DNA of 64,000 bases from DSWT01 sp036845725 (GTDB lineage: Bacteria; Chloroflexota; Anaerolineae; B4-G1; SLSP01), in contig DAIUDK010000008.1 of NCBI GenBank assembly GCA_036845725.1, positions 6,975 through 70,974 of the forward strand, written 5' to 3'. A program made the translations under genes and the position numbers. The notes under the pieces were generated by a model. The model was not told the origin of the DNA. It saw only the letters and a program-made list of their open reading frames with translations, and ran no database searches. This document shows, one piece after another, positions 49,845 to 58,781 of this stretch (position 1 is its first letter; every line of letters begins with the position of its first letter).

Positions 49845-52016
49845 TCACCGACGCATGACCAACGGCATGTAGACCCGTTGCAGCGACCACAGTCCCACCA
49901 TACTCAGCGATTCGTTAATGACCTCTTCACTCAACGGCCAGTTGAACGTCAAGATGCGGATGTAATCGGTCGTTGTGGTAGCAGCCGTCATTTTTAGGCG
50001 GTAGGTCTCCCCTGGCCAAACCGTCGTGGTGAACTCCCACGTGTCGGCGATGACGGAACTGACGACATCGTCCCCCGCGCTATCGAGAAAACGAAGTGAT
50101 ACTCCAGTGAGCACAATCTCACCGATCTGCGTGCCCGGCACGTCCCAGATATCATTGCGGTTCTCGTCGGTGAAGAGCGGCCCGACGGTGAGGTGAAGCG
50201 TGCTCGACAGTTTGACCGTAGTCCAGGCCTGCGGCGCTGCGGGCCAGGCTTCGCGGTTACCCACGCGATCGGTGGCGCGGACGCGGAAGTAGTAAGTATT
50301 GTTGTCAGTAGCGGTAAAAACGGCAGAGGTGGCAGTGGACGAGGACTTCCACAGCGCCCATGCGCCGTCTTCCCCGGTGCGCACCTGCACATCGTAAAGC
50401 CAGACGCCCGATTCGCTATCGTGTCCTTCCCAGGTGACGGTGAAGGCCGGCGTGTAGGTAATCGCCGGAAGTTGCCGGACGGTCGAGGTGGGTGGCTGAT
50501 TTGGCGTCTCCGACTCGATGACGAGCAGTGGGTCGCCGCCGATGATGTAGTCGTCCGGGTTGGAGACCAGATTCGCCGTCGCCCCCGGCAGTGTGAAGGT
50601 GTAGACGCCGGACGTAGCGGTGAGGGTTTGTGTAGCCCCCCAGCGATTCACCAGCGTAGCATTCGGAATCGTCGCAGGGAGTGTGAAGACAGAGGTCACA
50701 GGGTTGGTATTCCACAGCACGCTGACCTTGCCGCGCGGCGTGCCCCAAAGGCTGACGCGCACGTTGGTTCCGGTGGGAACGCGGGTGGTGAAGGTTGGCG
50801 AGATCAGATACATCGCGGCGACCTGAAACGCGCTGTAGGCGGGACGCACGGAGCGGTCGTTGTGGAGCAGGCCGAAGTACTCGCCCATGTCGGCGTCGCT
50901 GGTGCGGAAAAAGATGTAGCGCTCGACGCCGGAAGCCAGGGCGTTGGCGTAGGACTGGATCAGATAGGCAGCGGCCTCCTCCTGGGTGGCGGCGTATTCG
51001 TACTTTTCATTGTATGTCTGGGGATCGCCCCATACTGGGACGCCGGTTTCGGTAAGCCAGATCGGATGGTCGGAGACGTACACTTTCATCCGTTCGCGGA
51101 TGTGGTTTACCAAATCGTAGGCATGGGCGGAACGGCTGTAAGAGTGCAGCGACATCACGTCGAAGAAGTCGTTGTTGGCGGGCGCGGCGGGGTCGTCGTT
51201 GAGAATGTCGAGCACGCGCTCGAAGTACGTCTTGTCGGCCCAATAGTGGATGCCGGCATAGAGCACGATGCACTCAGGACAGGCAGCTTTGGTCGCCCGG
51301 TAGCCCACCTTGAGCAGTTGGGCGTAGTCTTGCTCGTTTCCGCACCACAGCAGGTTCCATTCGACTTCGTTCCACATCTCCCAGTGTTTGACCTGATTTT
51401 TGTACCGGGACACGACCGTGTACACAAATTCGGCCCACTGGTTGCCGTTGAAATTTGCCACCGTCCAGGGACGGTACAGGCCTGCGGGCGGCGTCCGCGC
51501 CCACTCGTTATCCCAGGAAGCTTGCGATGACAACGTGTGCGGGAGCGCATCGCCCAACGGCGCGAGGAACGGGCGCGGCGCCGGTGGATACCAGTCGCCG
51601 GATTGTTGAAGTGTTGTCGTGATTGGCTCCGTCACGCACGCGGTCGCGGCCCATTCCGGCGTCATTTCAAGGATGCCGACGATGTTCCCGATGCCCGCAT
51701 TGTGCAAATCGTTCACCAGGGTGTCGTAGGCGCCAAAGTTCCAGGCGTTGTCGGTGGGTTCCAGGCGCGGCCAGTTGAAGTCGAAGCGCTCCCACCGTGA
51801 CCCGGCCTGAATGGCGAGCGGCAGGTAGTAACGATCCTGCCCCTGTGGACCGTGATAGAACGAGTAGCTTGCGCCCGCGCGCCCGTCTGTATTTGTCACC
51901 GGGGGCAGTATTGTGTCGGCCGCCGGCTGCGCAGCGACAGATGTGGTCATCGTCAACAAAAGCCACAGCCCTGATGCCAAAACCAGCGCCGATAAGATAG
52001 CCGAAGTTCGTTTCAT
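49845..52016 (-). CDS. Secreted clan-A glycoside hydrolase-like protein with PLV tail
   Basis: 723 residues from the ATG at 52016 (GGAGGTGG upstream); a 5' extension to 52133 is rejected. A signal peptide (ILSALVLASGLWLLLTMTTSVAA) leads to a TIM-barrel hydrolase: FDFNWPRLEPTDN at the start, acid/base Glu in KHWEMWNEVEW and a nucleophile Glu in PIWLTETGVPVWG, in cellulase/GH39-like order. A beta domain and an FN3-like region (TVTWEGHDSESGVWLYDVQV) follow. The end is QRVYMPLVMRR, the tail shared with other exported proteins here. Likely polysaccharide-degrading at the surface; substrate unknown. Confidence 0.85.
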   Translation of the reverse strand: MKRTSAILSALVLASGLWLLLTMTTSVAAQPAADTILPPVTNTDGRAGASYSFYHGPQGQDRYYLPLAIQAGSRWERFDFNWPRLEPTDNAWNFGAYDTLVNDLHNAGIGNIVGILEMTPEWAATACVTEPITTTLQQSGDWYPPAPRPFLAPLGDALPHTLSSQASWDNEWARTPPAGLYRPWTVANFNGNQWAEFVYTVVSRYKNQVKHWEMWNEVEWNLLWCGNEQDYAQLLKVGYRATKAACPECIVLYAGIHYWADKTYFERVLDILNDDPAAPANNDFFDVMSLHSYSRSAHAYDLVNHIRERMKVYVSDHPIWLTETGVPVWGDPQTYNEKYEYAATQEEAAAYLIQSYANALASGVERYIFFRTSDADMGEYFGLLHNDRSVRPAYSAFQVAAMYLISPTFTTRVPTGTNVRVSLWGTPRGKVSVLWNTNPVTSVFTLPATIPNATLVNRWGATQTLTATSGVYTFTLPGATANLVSNPDDYIIGGDPLLVIESETPNQPPTSTVRQLPAITYTPAFTVTWEGHDSESGVWLYDVQVRTGEDGAWALWKSSSTATSAVFTATDNNTYYFRVRATDRVGNREAWPAAPQAWTTVKLSSTLHLTVGPLFTDENRNDIWDVPGTQIGEIVLTGVSLRFLDSAGDDVVSSVIADTWEFTTTVWPGETYRLKMTAATTTTDYIRILTFNWPLSEEVINESLSMVGLWSLQRVYMPLVMRR

Positions 52017-52233
52017 GAACCCACCTCCGGCGCTACAGTGTAACAGAGATGTAGAAAGGGGCAAGGAAAACGAGGTCGCAAAAATCGTCAAGGATTGCGT
52101 GTCTGGGTCATCATACGGCGTGCAGAAGCGCAAGCAGCATCAAGAAGAATGACCCGCCTCAGGGTATACTCATAAGCGTTCAACCGTTAGTTAAAAGCTG
52201 ATTACCAAAATCAAAATCAAAAGGAGGCTACTT

Positions 52234-52716
52234 ATGGATATAGCAACGTTCACCGTCAACGCCATTGGGCACATTCGAGCAGGGGAAGGGGGGTTTTATC
52301 TGGAGATCGCGCCGGAGTACCGGCCGGCGCTCAACGGCCTGGACGGGTTTGGGCACATCAACGTGTTGTGGTGGTTTCATCTCTACGACACGTACCGCGA
52401 GATCATCGAGTGCGACCAACCCTACAAGCACGCGCCCGCCAAGATGGGCATCTTCGCCACGCGCGCCCCGGTGCGGCCCAACCCGATCGCGCTGACGACG
52501 GTCGCCGTGACGCGCATCGACCACGCGCAGGGCCGCATCTACATCCCCTACATCGACGCGGAGGACGGCTCGCCCATTTTGGACATCAAGCCGTACCACC
52601 CGTGCGAGGATCGCGTGCGGGACGTGGCACTGCCATCGTGGTGCGCGCACTGGCCGCAGTGGGTCGAGGACGCCGAGGATTTCGATTGGGCAGCGGAGTT
52701 CGTCAACGCGCGCTGA
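52234..52716 (+). CDS. TrmO-family (TsaA-like) tRNA methyltransferase
   Basis: 160 residues after AAGGAGG. It has the COG1720/YaeB fold: AIGHIRAG at the start, GLDGFGHINVLWWFH, and GIFATRAPVRPNPIALTTV (family block with RxPxRPNPIxL), then YIPYIDAEDGSPILDIKPYHP. TrmO methylates t6A to m6t6A in tRNAs that read ACY using S-adenosylmethionine. This short version without the C-terminal domain is usual in some lineages. A terminator follows. Confidence 0.85.
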   Translation: MDIATFTVNAIGHIRAGEGGFYLEIAPEYRPALNGLDGFGHINVLWWFHLYDTYREIIECDQPYKHAPAKMGIFATRAPVRPNPIALTTVAVTRIDHAQGRIYIPYIDAEDGSPILDIKPYHPCEDRVRDVALPSWCAHWPQWVEDAEDFDWAAEFVNAR

Positions 52717-52737
52717 AGGCGGCGATTCATACTCAGA

Positions 52738-52772
52738 GGCGCAGGGTTTCGACCTTGCGCCGTTTTCGTTTT
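52738..52772 (+). terminator. Intrinsic terminator after the TrmO gene
   Basis: GGCGCAGGG-TTTCGA-CCTTGCGCC (with slippage) followed by GTTTTCGTTTT. Confidence 0.78.
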
Positions 52773-52800
52773 GGAGTAGTGTAAGGCTGATGTGTGAAAA

Positions 52801-52880
52801 GCCCCCCCTTAATCCCCCCCGATGGGGGGAGGAGCAGGATATCTTCCCCCCTCTGGGGGGAATCAAAGGGGGAAAATTCT
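52801..52880. repeat. GC-rich CCCCCC/GGGGGG repeat spacer
   Basis: CCCCCCCTTAATCCCCCCCG, GATGGGGGGA, CCCCCCTCTGGGGGGAAT and GGGGGAAAAT units: a two-hairpin repeat of a type seen in many bacterial genomes. It ends before the ribosome site of the next gene. Confidence 0.8.
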
Positions 52881-52899
52881 CCGCAGGGAGGCAATAACG

Positions 52900-53406
52900 A
52901 TGAAAGCAGAGATTGTCGAAAAACCCGCGCTGCTGCTGGTCGGCTTCGATTTCTTCGGCGACCCATTCCGCAGTTACAGCGGTTGGAGCGAAGAGAACGA
53001 GATCGGGCGGCTGTGGGCGCGCTGGATAGCCTATTTGCAAAACGCTCAGCCGCCCTTGTCGCACGTCTTGCCGCAATCCGTGATGTACGAAGTCCACGTT
53101 TATCATCCCGAAACCCTGCAAACTGGCGAATTTGAGGTCTTCGTCGGCAATGAAGTCTCAGCGTTTGACGAGTTCCCGCCGGAAGTCGTCGTCAAAACGC
53201 TGCCCGCGAGCCGCTACGCGGTGTTCACCCTCAGCGGGCAGGAGATCACGGCGGATTGGCCCTGGGTTATGGACACCGAGTGGCTGCCGGCATTGGGCGT
53301 GCGCCGCCGGACCACGTACACCTTCCAACGCTACGACGCGCGTTTCAAGGGAATGGACGCCCTCGATGCATCCGAGCTGGACGTCTACGTGCCGCTTGAG
53401 GACTAA
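52900..53406 (+). CDS. GyrI-like small-molecule-binding protein
   Basis: 168 residues from the ATG at 52900 (GGGAGG upstream). Begins AEIVEKPALLLVGFDFFGDP, then FEVFVGNEVS and VVVKTLPASRYAVFTLSGQ, and ends LDVYVPLED: the GyrI-like/AraC effector-binding SRPBCC-type fold. Stand-alone members bind drugs or hydrophobic ligands. The next gene encodes an AraC regulator that carries the same type of domain at its C-terminus, so the two may share a ligand. Confidence 0.85.
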   Translation: MKAEIVEKPALLLVGFDFFGDPFRSYSGWSEENEIGRLWARWIAYLQNAQPPLSHVLPQSVMYEVHVYHPETLQTGEFEVFVGNEVSAFDEFPPEVVVKTLPASRYAVFTLSGQEITADWPWVMDTEWLPALGVRRRTTYTFQRYDARFKGMDALDASELDVYVPLED

Positions 53407-53498
53407 GAATTCTGTCAGCAGATTAAGTGGATTGAGCAGATTTGCCTCTTGTCGATCCTGCCAATTCTATTACTTCTGCCGACTTTTAGGGGACAGTC

Positions 53499-54350
53499 AT
53501 GGATGACATCACGGGGATGGCGCGCGCGCTGGACTTCATCGAAGATCACCTGCGCGAACCGGTGGGCGTGGCGGATATGGCGGCGGCGGTCGCCTACTCG
53601 CTTTACCACTTCTGCCGCACGTTCAAAGCAGCCACGCACTTCACCCCCTACGATTATCTGATGCGCCGCCGGATCGCCGAAGCGGCACGCGAGGCGCTGG
53701 CGAGCGAGCACAAACTCATCGACATCGCGTTCGATTACCAGTTCAACAACCCGGAAACATTCTCGCGCGCCTTCAAGCGTGTGCTCGGCGTGCAGCCCAC
53801 GCAATGGCGCAAACAGGGCGCCGGCTATCGGCAACTTATGCCCCGCCTCACCGCAAAACATCTGGCGCACCTGCGCCACGGCGCGCCGTGGCGGCCGGTG
53901 ATCGAAGAATGTCCGGCCCTCGGTTTGATCGGCGTGATGACGTTAGGCGCTGACGCCGCCGCCGCGTGGGATCGGCTGCGCCACGAGTTGGCGATGTGCA
54001 ACCTGGCGGGCGCAGGCGGAGAGTTCTACACCTGGACGTGGTGCGCCGTCGACGGGGCCGCCGAGGGCGGTGTCACCGCGACGCTGGCGGCGCTGGCGAA
54101 GTCCGGCGCCGATGTCGAAGCGGGGGCGCTCGTCGCCAAGACGCTGCCCGCCCGCACGTACCTGCGCGTCCCCCACCGGGGAACCGCCCGCGACCTCACG
54201 CTCACCCTCGACTGCGCCTATCACATCTGGTTGCCGCAGAGCGAGTACCGCGCCGCGCTGCCGTGGTACGTCGAAGGCTACGGCGCGACGCCGGGCCGTC
54301 CTGACGATGGCGCGTGGGACGTCTACCTGCCGGTCGAGCGCGTCGAATGA
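53499..54350 (+). CDS. AraC-family regulator with GyrI-like effector domain
   Basis: 283 residues. The N-terminal two helix-turn-helix units are of the AraC type (DFIEDHLREPVGVADMAAAV and then FDYQFNNPETFSRAFKRVLG with QPTQWRK). After residue 130 a GyrI-like effector domain follows (PALGLIGVMTLGADAAAAW, LVAKTLPARTYLRVPHRG, VYLPVERVE), as in Rob/SoxS-type multidrug regulators. It is the second gene after a free GyrI-like protein. Probably senses a drug or hydrophobic molecule. Targets are not visible here. Confidence 0.92.
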   Translation: MDDITGMARALDFIEDHLREPVGVADMAAAVAYSLYHFCRTFKAATHFTPYDYLMRRRIAEAAREALASEHKLIDIAFDYQFNNPETFSRAFKRVLGVQPTQWRKQGAGYRQLMPRLTAKHLAHLRHGAPWRPVIEECPALGLIGVMTLGADAAAAWDRLRHELAMCNLAGAGGEFYTWTWCAVDGAAEGGVTATLAALAKSGADVEAGALVAKTLPARTYLRVPHRGTARDLTLTLDCAYHIWLPQSEYRAALPWYVEGYGATPGRPDDGAWDVYLPVERVE

Positions 54351-54392
54351 GGCGCGCAGGCCGGCCGCGAATCTGCAACGAATAAACGAATT

Positions 54393-57032
54393 TTACTTCA
54401 TCACCAGCGGCAAGAACACGCGATAGCTCTCCACGACCTCGAAAACAGGCGGTTCTGGATTGGTGGCTTCCCCACCGCCGCCGCCTTCGACTGCCGGGGT
54501 GAAGGCGCTGATACTCACCATCCCTTCTGCGGTGATCAGTTCCGGCGGGACGTAGGCCGACAACCGGGTGCTGCTGATGTACGTCGTCACCAACGGGATG
54601 ACGGCGGCGCTGCCGAAGGTATTCGCCGCAGGCGTGATCCACTCCACGTAGGTGCGTGAGGAGAAGTTCTCGCCGTTGACCGTGAGCCAGAAGCCCGCGC
54701 CGCCGATCGGGATGCGGGTAGGCGAGATGCTGGTGATCGTTGGGGCGGGGGCCGCCTGGAGCGGGGGCAGGTCGTAAGCGGCGATGTTGGTGGAGAGCTT
54801 GTCGCCCGCGGTCTTGAAGTAGCCACCCGCGATCACGCGGTTGTAGGTCGCGCCGTTGGCCATCGCCAGCGCGCGGATGTTGCCGTCCGTGCCATTGCCC
54901 AACGCCGACCACTGAAAGCCGTCCCAGCGGGCGATGTGATTGGCGGCACCGCCGCCCGCGTTCTCGAAATCGCCCGCCGCGTAGAGTTGACCGTAGGGAT
55001 CGACCGCCAGCGCGCCCACGCCGTCATCCATGCCGCCGCCCAGCGCCGACCACTGCAACCCGTTCCACATCGCCACGCCGTTGACCAGAAGACCGCCGGC
55101 TCTCGCAAAGTACCCACCCGCATATAGCCGCCCGTCGCCGTCAACTGTGAGCGCCATAACGTAGTCGCTGGACAACCCGCCGCCGAGTGCGCGCCACTGG
55201 CTGCCGTCCCACATGGCAATGTGATTGACGTACAGATCGCCTGCCCAGGTGAAATCCCCGGCGACGTAGACGTTCCCCTGCGCATCGACGATCATGCTGC
55301 GTACCTCGCCGTCCAACTCCTGACCGGCCGGCACGGTTTTCCAGTCCGGATTGTGCCAGGCGAAGTAGAAGGCCGGGACGCCCCCGCCGACCTCGGTGAA
55401 CACCCCGGCGGCATACAGATTGCCGCTGACCGGATCGTAGGCCACAGCGTTGACGTAGCCGTTGGTCCCGCCGGCAAACGTCTGCCACGCGTCGCCGTTC
55501 CAATAGGCCAGATAATCCAGCTCGTCGAATGCCCCACCCGCGTAAAAATCGGACCCGTATTTCGCCAACCCGCGGATGTAGAAGGGCGCCGGGCTGCCCG
55601 TCCCTGCGTTCCAGGTCAGGTCGGTGAGTGTTGCCAGGCTGTCCGTCACCAGAGAACCGAAATGGGTCAGGGAGCCGTGGACGTACACCGCGCCGCCATC
55701 CGCCAGCATGGTATCCACCGTGTTGTTGACCCCCAGCCCACCGCCGAACGCCGCCCACTGGCTGCCGTCCCACGCCGCCAGGTTGTTGACGACGCGGTCG
55801 CCGCTGAATTCAAACCCGCCGCCGGCGACGAGGTGGCCGCTTGCATCGAGCAGGAGCGCGTCGACCTCCGAGGACCATCCTGTTCCCAGCCCATTGCCCA
55901 GCGCCGACCAGTCTGCGCCGTTCCAACGGGCGATATGATTGGCCGTGATGGCGGGAACGCCGACCGTGATGAAATTACCCGCCGCAATCAGACTGCTGCC
56001 GTCCCACAGGAGTGTTTTGACGCCTTCCCCACCCTGGGTGCCGTAATCCAGGGCGTACCACTGTGTCCCGTCCCAACGAGCGATGCCGTGCGCCTCGATG
56101 GCGGTGGGAGGGTCAGACGTCGGGTCGCCGACGCTGCCAAATTCTCCGCCCACGTATAGGGAGAAGTTGCCGCTGCCTTCATCGCGCCACAGCAAATCAT
56201 AGACTTCTCCGCCCAGGCTCAACCCGTAGTCCAACGCTTCCCATTGGTAAGTCGCGCCGCTCCATTCAAGGTAGGCGACGCACAGGGCATGCACACCGCC
56301 GGCTGTGTCGAAGGCGCCGCCGACGTACAAATGGCTGCAATCCCCGGTGACGCACTCGATAGCATTGACGATCGCGTAGTTGCTGTCCCAGGTAACGCCG
56401 CCGCCCAGGGCATCCCACCGGCTGTCGGCGAAGTCGTAACGCGCGATGTTGTTGACGGCCGTTGAGCCGGTCTGGGTGAATGTCCCGCCCACGAAGAGCG
56501 CGCTGTCGGTGAGGTGGATGACTGTGACGCCGCCTTGCGCGCCGCCGCCCACATCGCTCCAGGCGCTGCCGTCCCAGACGGCAAGGTTGCTTACCGCTAT
56601 CGCATTCTCGCCTGTACCGGCCTGGTTGAACCAGCCGCCGGCGTATACGTCGCCGTCGGCGTCCACGGCCAGCGCATAGACCCACGCCGTGGATGAGACA
56701 TGGGACACGCCGCCGCCCATATCGTGCCAGCGGCTGCCGTCCCACATGGCGACGTTACTCACCGGCAGGCCGCCCGCGCTGATCAATTCGCCGCCCACGT
56801 AGACCTTTTCGCCATCCCGGGCCAGCGCGTAGACGTCGCCGACGAGGCCCGGCACGTGAAAGCCACTCACCCAGCAATCGTCGCCGCCGCTGCACACCGC
56901 CAGCGGTTGGGCCGGATTGACGGCATCTGGCGCGGGTTGAGGAACTTTCGCAGTCAGAGGGGTGGCGACTGCAAAAGCCAGAAGAAGTCCCAATACGATA
57001 CATCCAACAATAATATAGCGTCGCATGTTCAA
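54393..57032 (-). CDS. Secreted multi-propeller protein with IPT/TIG domain and PLV tail
   Basis: 879 residues. A signal peptide (YIIVGCIVLGLLLAFAVATP) is followed by about 12-14 repeats of some 50-60 residues of the type VNNIAxWDGSxWxALGGG followed by VxALAVDxxGxLYAGGxF (residues about 60-770), which would form one or two beta-propellers. An IPT/TIG domain follows (TITSISPTRIPIGGAGFWLT) and the chain ends YRVFLPLVMK. It is a surface scaffold or adhesin candidate; no catalytic motif. The repeated units are similar enough to suggest recent internal duplication. Confidence 0.88.
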   Translation of the reverse strand: MNMRRYIIVGCIVLGLLLAFAVATPLTAKVPQPAPDAVNPAQPLAVCSGGDDCWVSGFHVPGLVGDVYALARDGEKVYVGGELISAGGLPVSNVAMWDGSRWHDMGGGVSHVSSTAWVYALAVDADGDVYAGGWFNQAGTGENAIAVSNLAVWDGSAWSDVGGGAQGGVTVIHLTDSALFVGGTFTQTGSTAVNNIARYDFADSRWDALGGGVTWDSNYAIVNAIECVTGDCSHLYVGGAFDTAGGVHALCVAYLEWSGATYQWEALDYGLSLGGEVYDLLWRDEGSGNFSLYVGGEFGSVGDPTSDPPTAIEAHGIARWDGTQWYALDYGTQGGEGVKTLLWDGSSLIAAGNFITVGVPAITANHIARWNGADWSALGNGLGTGWSSEVDALLLDASGHLVAGGGFEFSGDRVVNNLAAWDGSQWAAFGGGLGVNNTVDTMLADGGAVYVHGSLTHFGSLVTDSLATLTDLTWNAGTGSPAPFYIRGLAKYGSDFYAGGAFDELDYLAYWNGDAWQTFAGGTNGYVNAVAYDPVSGNLYAAGVFTEVGGGVPAFYFAWHNPDWKTVPAGQELDGEVRSMIVDAQGNVYVAGDFTWAGDLYVNHIAMWDGSQWRALGGGLSSDYVMALTVDGDGRLYAGGYFARAGGLLVNGVAMWNGLQWSALGGGMDDGVGALAVDPYGQLYAAGDFENAGGGAANHIARWDGFQWSALGNGTDGNIRALAMANGATYNRVIAGGYFKTAGDKLSTNIAAYDLPPLQAAPAPTITSISPTRIPIGGAGFWLTVNGENFSSRTYVEWITPAANTFGSAAVIPLVTTYISSTRLSAYVPPELITAEGMVSISAFTPAVEGGGGGEATNPEPPVFEVVESYRVFLPLVMK

Positions 57033-57281
57033 CTCCTTTATATTTTGATCTGCAATGCCCTCAGTGGATATACCTGATATTATAATCCAAGTTGCTATTC
57101 CATAAACTCAAGCGCGTAGGTCAAGACAAATAGAAAGACTTTGAATCCAAAGCCCGCGGTCGTCACGGCATGGCGGAATCCATGGTTTTCCATTCGTACC
57201 ACAAGGCGCCAACCTAGACTATAATGGTATTGTAAGCCTCTAGACATTCCAGAATCATGAAGCACAGAAAGGAGATGAGAC
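57033..57281. promoter_or_regulatory. Divergent intergenic region with two possible promoters
   Basis: Two TATAAT-like -10 elements are seen, near 57220-57225 (plus) and near 57072-57077 (minus). Neither has a strong -35. Nothing else is recognised in the 249 nt. Confidence 0.4.
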
Positions 57282-58391
57282 ATGACGCGGTTTATTGATC
57301 CTTACCGAAAAGTCTTCGTCGTGGTTATACTGGCTATCGTTCTGGTGGGAGGATTTCTGGTGGGCTGTAATAGCCTGGCGCCGATGATGAGCTACCAGGG
57401 ACGGTTGACCAATGCGACGGGACAACCGCTGAATGGCACGTATTCATTCAGATTTCGTTTGTTCCAAGCTTCGACCGGGGGTACTGCGGTCTACACCGAA
57501 ACGAAGGACATCGTCGTCGCCGATGGCTTGTTCGATACATCCATAGGTCCATCCACCATCATGGCGGACATGCGTCCGGAATGGCTGGCCCATCCGCTGT
57601 GGCTGGATGTGACCATCAACGGCGAAGTGCTGGAACCGCGCCAGCAACTTTTAGGCGCGCCTTATGCCTTCACGTTGATGCCGGGAGCGGTGATTTCATC
57701 CACCCTCTCCACAACTCTCGCCGGAGATACTACGGACGCTATCCTGACCGTCATCAACAAAGAAGAAAGCGATCCCCTATCCGTGTTGCGCGTCGAGGGA
57801 TTAGGAGGTCTCGAAATCGTCGGCCGGGGCATTAGTGATGGCACAAGTAATGCAGGCGTGATTTATAGCCACCGCTCTTCAACCCACAGCGATATTCGTT
57901 TTGCAAGCAATGACGAGTTATACCTCGACCTGGATGACGATGACAATTCGACGAGCTCGCTGAGAGTTCGCGATGGTGCAAATCGAGAGGTGTGCACCAT
58001 AAACGAAGCTGGCGATCTAACTTGCATTGGCGTCAAAAGTGCGGTCGTTTCTGTTGAGGACCAACCGCGTAAACTATATGCGTTGGAAAGCCCCGAAGTG
58101 TGGTTCGAGGATTTCGGCAGCGGATCCCTGGTCAATGGCGCCGGTCAGGTCACGATCGAGCCTCTCTTCGCCGCTACCGTCAACCTCAGTGACTACCATG
58201 TCTTTGTCACTCCCTTGGGCGATTGCCAGGGACTGTACGTGACCCACAAAACCCCCACCGGCTTTGAGGTACGCGAGCTTGGCGGCGGCACGACGAATAT
58301 CGCCTTCGATTACCGCCTCGTAGCCAAGCGCCTGGGCTATGAATCTGAGCGCCTGGAACCCTTCGAGGTCGAAGCAGAGGAGGAAAAATGA
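57282..58391 (+). CDS. Exported lipoprotein with collar/tail-fibre-like domain
   Basis: 369 residues after AAAGGAG. A lipoprotein signal ends in LVGC. After it comes APMMSYQGRLTNATGQPLNG and TYSFRFRLFQASTGG, a beta-rich module common in surface proteins of Chloroflexota and other groups and placed before fibre-like repeats. The C-terminus (about residues 270-369: RKLYALESPEVWFEDFGSG, VNLSDYHVFVTPLGDCQGLY) is the type seen in proteins with a peptidase-like fibre end. It ends 4 nt inside the next gene (ATGA), so both are co-translated and may form one surface complex. Confidence 0.82.
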   Translation: MTRFIDPYRKVFVVVILAIVLVGGFLVGCNSLAPMMSYQGRLTNATGQPLNGTYSFRFRLFQASTGGTAVYTETKDIVVADGLFDTSIGPSTIMADMRPEWLAHPLWLDVTINGEVLEPRQQLLGAPYAFTLMPGAVISSTLSTTLAGDTTDAILTVINKEESDPLSVLRVEGLGGLEIVGRGISDGTSNAGVIYSHRSSTHSDIRFASNDELYLDLDDDDNSTSSLRVRDGANREVCTINEAGDLTCIGVKSAVVSVEDQPRKLYALESPEVWFEDFGSGSLVNGAGQVTIEPLFAATVNLSDYHVFVTPLGDCQGLYVTHKTPTGFEVRELGGGTTNIAFDYRLVAKRLGYESERLEPFEVEAEEEK

Positions 58392-58726
58392 ACCGGCAAT
58401 GCCTTCTCTCCTGGAGCAAGGGACTGGTTTGGGCTATTCCGATCGTGCTGGCGGTTGCCCTAGCGGTCGCGGTTCAGCCGGGTAGATTACCTACCCTGGC
58501 AGAAACCTCCCCACACGTTGAACCGGCGATGCGTTCGGCAAGCTACACAGTCCCCTGGGATGTGATCGCCAATGGCGGCGGTGTCAGCACTTCTACGAGT
58601 TTTCAGCTTCATCATACGATCGGACAGCCTGCCATCGGCACGATGACCAGTGCGAGCTACACGCTGCACGCCGGCTTCTGGCAGTGGGTTCTCTACTATA
58701 TCTTCATGCCGCTCGTTTTGCGGTGA
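58388..58726 (+). CDS. Small exported protein with PLV tail
   Basis: 112 residues starting in the ATGA overlap with the upstream lipoprotein gene. A signal segment (GLVWAIPIVLAVALAVAV) precedes a short beta-rich core (SYTVPWDVIANGGGVSTSTS, FQLHHTIGQPAIGTMTSASY) which recurs in secreted proteins of this phylum. It ends in YYIFMPLVLR, the same tail as three other exported proteins in the window. This is the shortest of them, so it is a useful test case for the tail. Confidence 0.78.
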   Translation: MNRQCLLSWSKGLVWAIPIVLAVALAVAVQPGRLPTLAETSPHVEPAMRSASYTVPWDVIANGGGVSTSTSFQLHHTIGQPAIGTMTSASYTLHAGFWQWVLYYIFMPLVLR

Positions 58727-58781
58727 ACGAAGAGCATCAGCAGGTCGAGGACTGCTTTTCAAACTCCTGAACCCGCCGAGA

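Noticed and set aside
50193..51530. Long plus-strand frame opposite the secreted glycosidase
   Set aside because: Low-complexity Arg/Gly/Val-rich translation without motifs; typical shadow of a GC-rich gene.
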